This document shows positions 61,342 through 64,000 of a stretch of DNA of 64,000 nucleotides, piece by piece. Source of the stretch: G963666705 sp963666705. Lineage in GTDB: Bacteria > Pseudomonadota > Alphaproteobacteria > CADEGL01. Both the position numbers and the translations under genes were made by a program. The stretch lies in contig CAXXKO010000001.1 of the NCBI GenBank assembly GCA_963666705.2, positions 845,810 to 909,809 on the forward strand. Direction: 5' to 3'. Positions within the stretch are counted from its first letter, which is position 1. Every line of letters starts with the position of its first letter. The notes beneath the pieces were generated by a model. The model did no database searches and had not been told where the DNA came from. It worked only from the letters and a program-made list of their open reading frames with translations.

Positions 61342-63162
61342 TTAGATTCCGAGTCGCGCCAGGGTCTCGTTGCTCGGCCGGCCGTCCTCGGTCCAGCCGC
61401 GCGTCTGATAGTACTCGGGCAGCATCTTGGCGAGCTCGCTGACCTTGCCCTTGGCGGTGCCGGACGGCGCCGGCACCTCGAGGAGCCGCTTGGGCAGGCT
61501 GTCGTCGGCACTCGTCAGGCCGGCGGTCATGTTGAACATGCGCTCCAGGTTCCACACCCGCTCGCCCGTCTCTGTCAGGCGCTCGACGGTCCACTCGCCC
61601 TCGCAGGCCGCGTCGATCTGCTTGCAGTAATCCTCCGGACCCCAGCCGGCTCCGGTGAACAGGCACAGGCCGGTCGAATCGACCCAGGCGACGAAGTCCT
61701 GGGAATCCTTGCACGGCTGGGCCTTGCCGGCGCCGGTCTGGTCCTCCATGTCGGGGCCGAAGGTGTCGTGCTTGAGGTGGCAGGCGCCCCGGTTCGAGGT
61801 CGCGTAGCCGAGCCCCATGCCCTGGAGCGCGCGCGAATCGTAGCCCGCGAACTCCTGGCCCTTCACCCCCATGAACAGCTCCGGGTGCCCGTACTTCTCG
61901 CACAGGCGCTTGGAGCCGAGGCCCAGCACCTTGCCGAAGCCTTCGTACTTGCCGGTCTTCTCGGCCATGATGGTGAGGGCCTCGGCATTGCCGAAGTTGA
62001 GCGCCACCCCTTCGGTTTCGTTGTCCGTGATGACGCCCATCTCATAGAGCTCCATGGCCGCCGCCAGGGTGCCGCCGAAGGAGATCGGGTCCATGGCCTG
62101 CTCGTTCATGATGTAGTTGGCGAAGGTGAGCGCATCGAGGTCGTCGACCCCCACCACGGCGCCGAGGGCATAGGCCGTCTCGTATTCGAGCCCGCCCGAG
62201 GCATGCTTGTACTGGGGCCGGTTGACGATGGTGAAGTGCTCGCCGTCCACATGGGCGATGCGCCCGCAGGCGATGGTGCAGCCGAAGCATGCCTTGTTCG
62301 TGATCAGGTTGCGGTGGCCGTTGGGCTTGCGCGCCGACATGGCCGCCGGGTTGATCTTGCCCGTGCCCTCGAATTGGACCGCCTGGAAGTTGCGCGTGGG
62401 CAGGCCGCCGAATTCATTCATGGAATCGATCATGGCGTTGGTGCCGAACTCGGCCAGGCCCTTGGCCCCCTCGTTGTCGGCCAGGAGCTTGTGGGTCTCC
62501 CGCACCACTTCCATGAAGCGCTTGGGGTCGGCGACCTTGACGCCCACGGTGCCGTGGCAGGCCACGGCCTTCAGGTTCTTCGAGCCCATGACCGCGCCCA
62601 CGCCCGAGCGCCCGGCGGCGCGGTGGTAGTCGTTGACCACGCAGGCGAAGAGCACGCCGTTCTCGCCGGCGATGCCGGTCGAGGCCACCTTGAGCAGCGG
62701 GTTCTGGTGGTGGGCCCTGATCCAGTCCTCGGTGTGCCACACCGAGGTGCCCCAGATATCGTCGGCCGGCAGGATCTCGACATTGTCATCGACGATGTGG
62801 AGATAGACGGGCTTGGGCGACTTGCCCTCGACGAGCAGCATGTCGTAGCCGGCGAACTTGAGCTCGGCACCGAACTTGCCGCCCGAGTTGGAGCACGCGA
62901 TCGCGTTCGTGAGCGGGCCCTTGGTCACCACCGCGTAGCGGCCGCTGGTCGAGGACATGGTGCCCGTCAGCGGCCCGGTCGCGAAGATGAGCACGTTGTC
63001 GGGGCCGAGCGGATCGGCCTTGGGGTCCATGTTCTCCCACAGGTACTTGGTGGCCAGGCCGCGCTCGCCTAGATACTGCTCCGCCCATTCCATATTGAGG
63101 GGCTCGGCCTTGGCCGTCCCGGCGGTCAGGTTGACGCGGAGAATCTGTTTCTGCCATCCCAT
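61342..63162 (-). CDS. aorB: Tungsten aldehyde:ferredoxin oxidoreductase, catalytic subunit (AorB-like)
   Basis: The 606-residue protein is of the AOR family, which binds a W-bis-pyranopterin and one [4Fe-4S] cluster. It opens MGWQKQILRVNLTAGT, as is typical. The N-terminal domain has GPLTGTMSSTSGRYAVVTKG. Cluster cysteines are in KACFGCTIACGRI and near DSTGLCLF. GRSGVGAVMGSKNLKA is the family signature. The ATG at 63162 follows an AGGTG site; a GTG at 63171 is three codons longer. It oxidises aldehydes to acids, or the reverse with low-potential donors. Confidence 0.93.
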   Translation of the reverse strand: MGWQKQILRVNLTAGTAKAEPLNMEWAEQYLGERGLATKYLWENMDPKADPLGPDNVLIFATGPLTGTMSSTSGRYAVVTKGPLTNAIACSNSGGKFGAELKFAGYDMLLVEGKSPKPVYLHIVDDNVEILPADDIWGTSVWHTEDWIRAHHQNPLLKVASTGIAGENGVLFACVVNDYHRAAGRSGVGAVMGSKNLKAVACHGTVGVKVADPKRFMEVVRETHKLLADNEGAKGLAEFGTNAMIDSMNEFGGLPTRNFQAVQFEGTGKINPAAMSARKPNGHRNLITNKACFGCTIACGRIAHVDGEHFTIVNRPQYKHASGGLEYETAYALGAVVGVDDLDALTFANYIMNEQAMDPISFGGTLAAAMELYEMGVITDNETEGVALNFGNAEALTIMAEKTGKYEGFGKVLGLGSKRLCEKYGHPELFMGVKGQEFAGYDSRALQGMGLGYATSNRGACHLKHDTFGPDMEDQTGAGKAQPCKDSQDFVAWVDSTGLCLFTGAGWGPEDYCKQIDAACEGEWTVERLTETGERVWNLERMFNMTAGLTSADDSLPKRLLEVPAPSGTAKGKVSELAKMLPEYYQTRGWTEDGRPSNETLARLGI

Positions 63163-63210
63163 TGCATTCACCTCTGATTCGGGCCTGATTCGTGTTCGGT
63201 CTCCGCGCCC

Positions 63211-63684
63211 TCAGGCGCCGGGGCGGTTGTCGCTCCTGGCGGCCCAGTCGCGCATGCGGTCGTAACCCGTCCAGTCCGAATCGACGTATATGATCGCGCC
63301 CGTCGGGCATGCCGCGGCGCATTGCGGGTCGCCGCCGCAGAGGTCGCATTTCACGACCTTGCCCGTGTCCTGGTTGTAGTTCACGGTGCCGAACGGGCAG
63401 GCGATGGTGCAGACCTTGCAGCCGACGCAGACGTCGTCACTGACCTCCATGGCGCCGGTCGCGGCGTTCTTGGTGATCGCCTCGACGGGGCAGGCGTGCA
63501 TGCACCATGCCTCCGCGCACTGGGTGCAGGTATAGGGGACCGCGCGCCTCCCATGCTCGAACTCGAAGACCTTGATCCGCGACTTGGCCGGGTTGAAGGA
63601 GCCCTCGTGCTCGAACGAGCAGGCCATCTCGCATTGCAGGCAGCTCGTGCATTTGTCCGGATCGATCGATAGCGATTTTTGCAT
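63211..63684 (-). CDS. aorA: 4Fe-4S electron-transfer subunit (AorA-like)
   Basis: The 157-residue polyferredoxin has sixteen Cys in four cluster motifs: CTSCLQCEMAC, CTQCAEAWCMHAC, CVGCKVCTIAC and CDLCGGDPQCAAAC. This is the DMSO-reductase-type subunit arrangement. As the first gene of the operon it would connect AorB to the FAD subunit. No signal peptide is present, so the complex is cytoplasmic. The upstream 180 bp show no obvious sigma-70 promoter. Confidence 0.92.
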   Translation of the reverse strand: MQKSLSIDPDKCTSCLQCEMACSFEHEGSFNPAKSRIKVFEFEHGRRAVPYTCTQCAEAWCMHACPVEAITKNAATGAMEVSDDVCVGCKVCTIACPFGTVNYNQDTGKVVKCDLCGGDPQCAAACPTGAIIYVDSDWTGYDRMRDWAARSDNRPGA

Positions 63685-63862
63685 CCCGTTCCTCCCAAGA
63701 GCAGCGCGCGCCGCCGGTGCCCCTCGCGGGCCGCGTCACGCACGGAACTCACGCCGCCGGCAAGCTGGGCGGCGCTCACCGCCTCACTTTAGTCGCTCCC
63801 TCGCGCCATGTGTAGCGTTAGATTGCCAGTCTCCAGCGGCGATCGGGACCGAGCCCCACTAG

Positions 63863-63975
63863 GGCGTTTCCAGTTCGACTGGAATCGCTCCAGGCCGCAA
63901 GGCGGCCCGCCGGTCGCCCGGCGCGCCCGCGCAGGCGCGGACCTCTTGGTCCGCTGCCGCGAGCGACAAAAAGGG
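63863..63975. repeat. Dispersed intergenic repeat, copy 2
   Basis: This copy is nearly identical to 29719-29831, with the same initial hairpin and the gcggacctcttggtccgc palindrome. It is flanked by CTAG at 63859-63862 and 63976-63979, then continues with agtgggtcc as at 30072. Unlike copy 1, it is not interrupted at its right end. The sequence between 63685 and 63858 shows no gene. Confidence 0.75.
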
Positions 63976-64000
63976 CTAGAGTGGGTCCGATCGAAGCGGA

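Overview
The window is high-GC DNA from a bacterium that is most likely an alphaproteobacterium of the Rhodospirillales type. That placement is inferred from the folP/glmM/thiD neighbourhood, from heavy use of GTG and TTG starts, and from catabolic gene families common in environmental alphaproteobacteria. No rRNA or tRNA gene is visible, so the placement is not firm. The region is rich in mobile DNA: IS256 (partial), IS21, IS4, IS630, IS1595, ISNCY/IS1202-like and IS1182 elements, a group II intron remnant, and several small palindromic elements and dispersed repeats.

Layout. 1-3.8 kb is an insertion-sequence graveyard: a broken IS256 containing a 71-bp palindromic insert, a complete IS21, and the 3' end of a group II intron. 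3.9-11.5 kb is a plus-strand housekeeping and metabolic block: folP, a nuclease-fold protein, glmM, thiD, a DMT exporter, two tandem threonine-dehydratase-like enzymes and a DUF4160/DUF2442 pair. An IS4 and an IS630 sit between this pair and a second, oppositely oriented DUF2442/DUF4160 pair. AlaX follows.

15.7-25.2 kb is the most unusual region. It is a minus-strand array of four paralogous two-gene cassettes. Each cassette encodes a peptidoglycan-binding-like, repeat-linked protein followed, with a 4-nt overlap, by a three-helix membrane protein carrying a conserved extracytoplasmic domain. Two cassettes are intact, one has lost nearly all of its first gene, and one is broken by an IS1595 and a C8-tract frameshift. 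I do not recognise either family. The organisation resembles effector/immunity arrays, but that is an inference.

25.5-29.1 kb is a two-component system with a Spy/CpxP-like periplasmic protein. The locus was tandemly duplicated and then lost complementary parts, so the surviving kinase and regulator appear to come from different copies. 30.1-38.0 kb is a minus-strand catabolic operon (polyamine-type ABC importer, hydrolase, ring-cleavage dioxygenase, RidA, Rieske oxygenase) whose first permease carries a nonsense codon. 38.2-51.1 kb carries small enzymes, def, greB, MFS, cupin/hydrolase, a SET-domain protein and HyuAB. 52.7-59.7 kb is a plus-strand SDR/RidA/MFS/PhyH block split by an IS1182. 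59.7-63.7 kb is a minus-strand tungsten aldehyde oxidoreductase operon matching the AorABCD plan: 4Fe-4S subunit, W-cofactor subunit, FAD/NAD subunit and a MoaD-like carrier.

Two themes recur. First, several unrelated elements sit between duplicated CTAG tetranucleotides, four of them at TAG stop codons. Second, single-base indels in homopolymers break otherwise good genes (C8, T7, A7), so either decay by slippage or sequencing error has to be considered.
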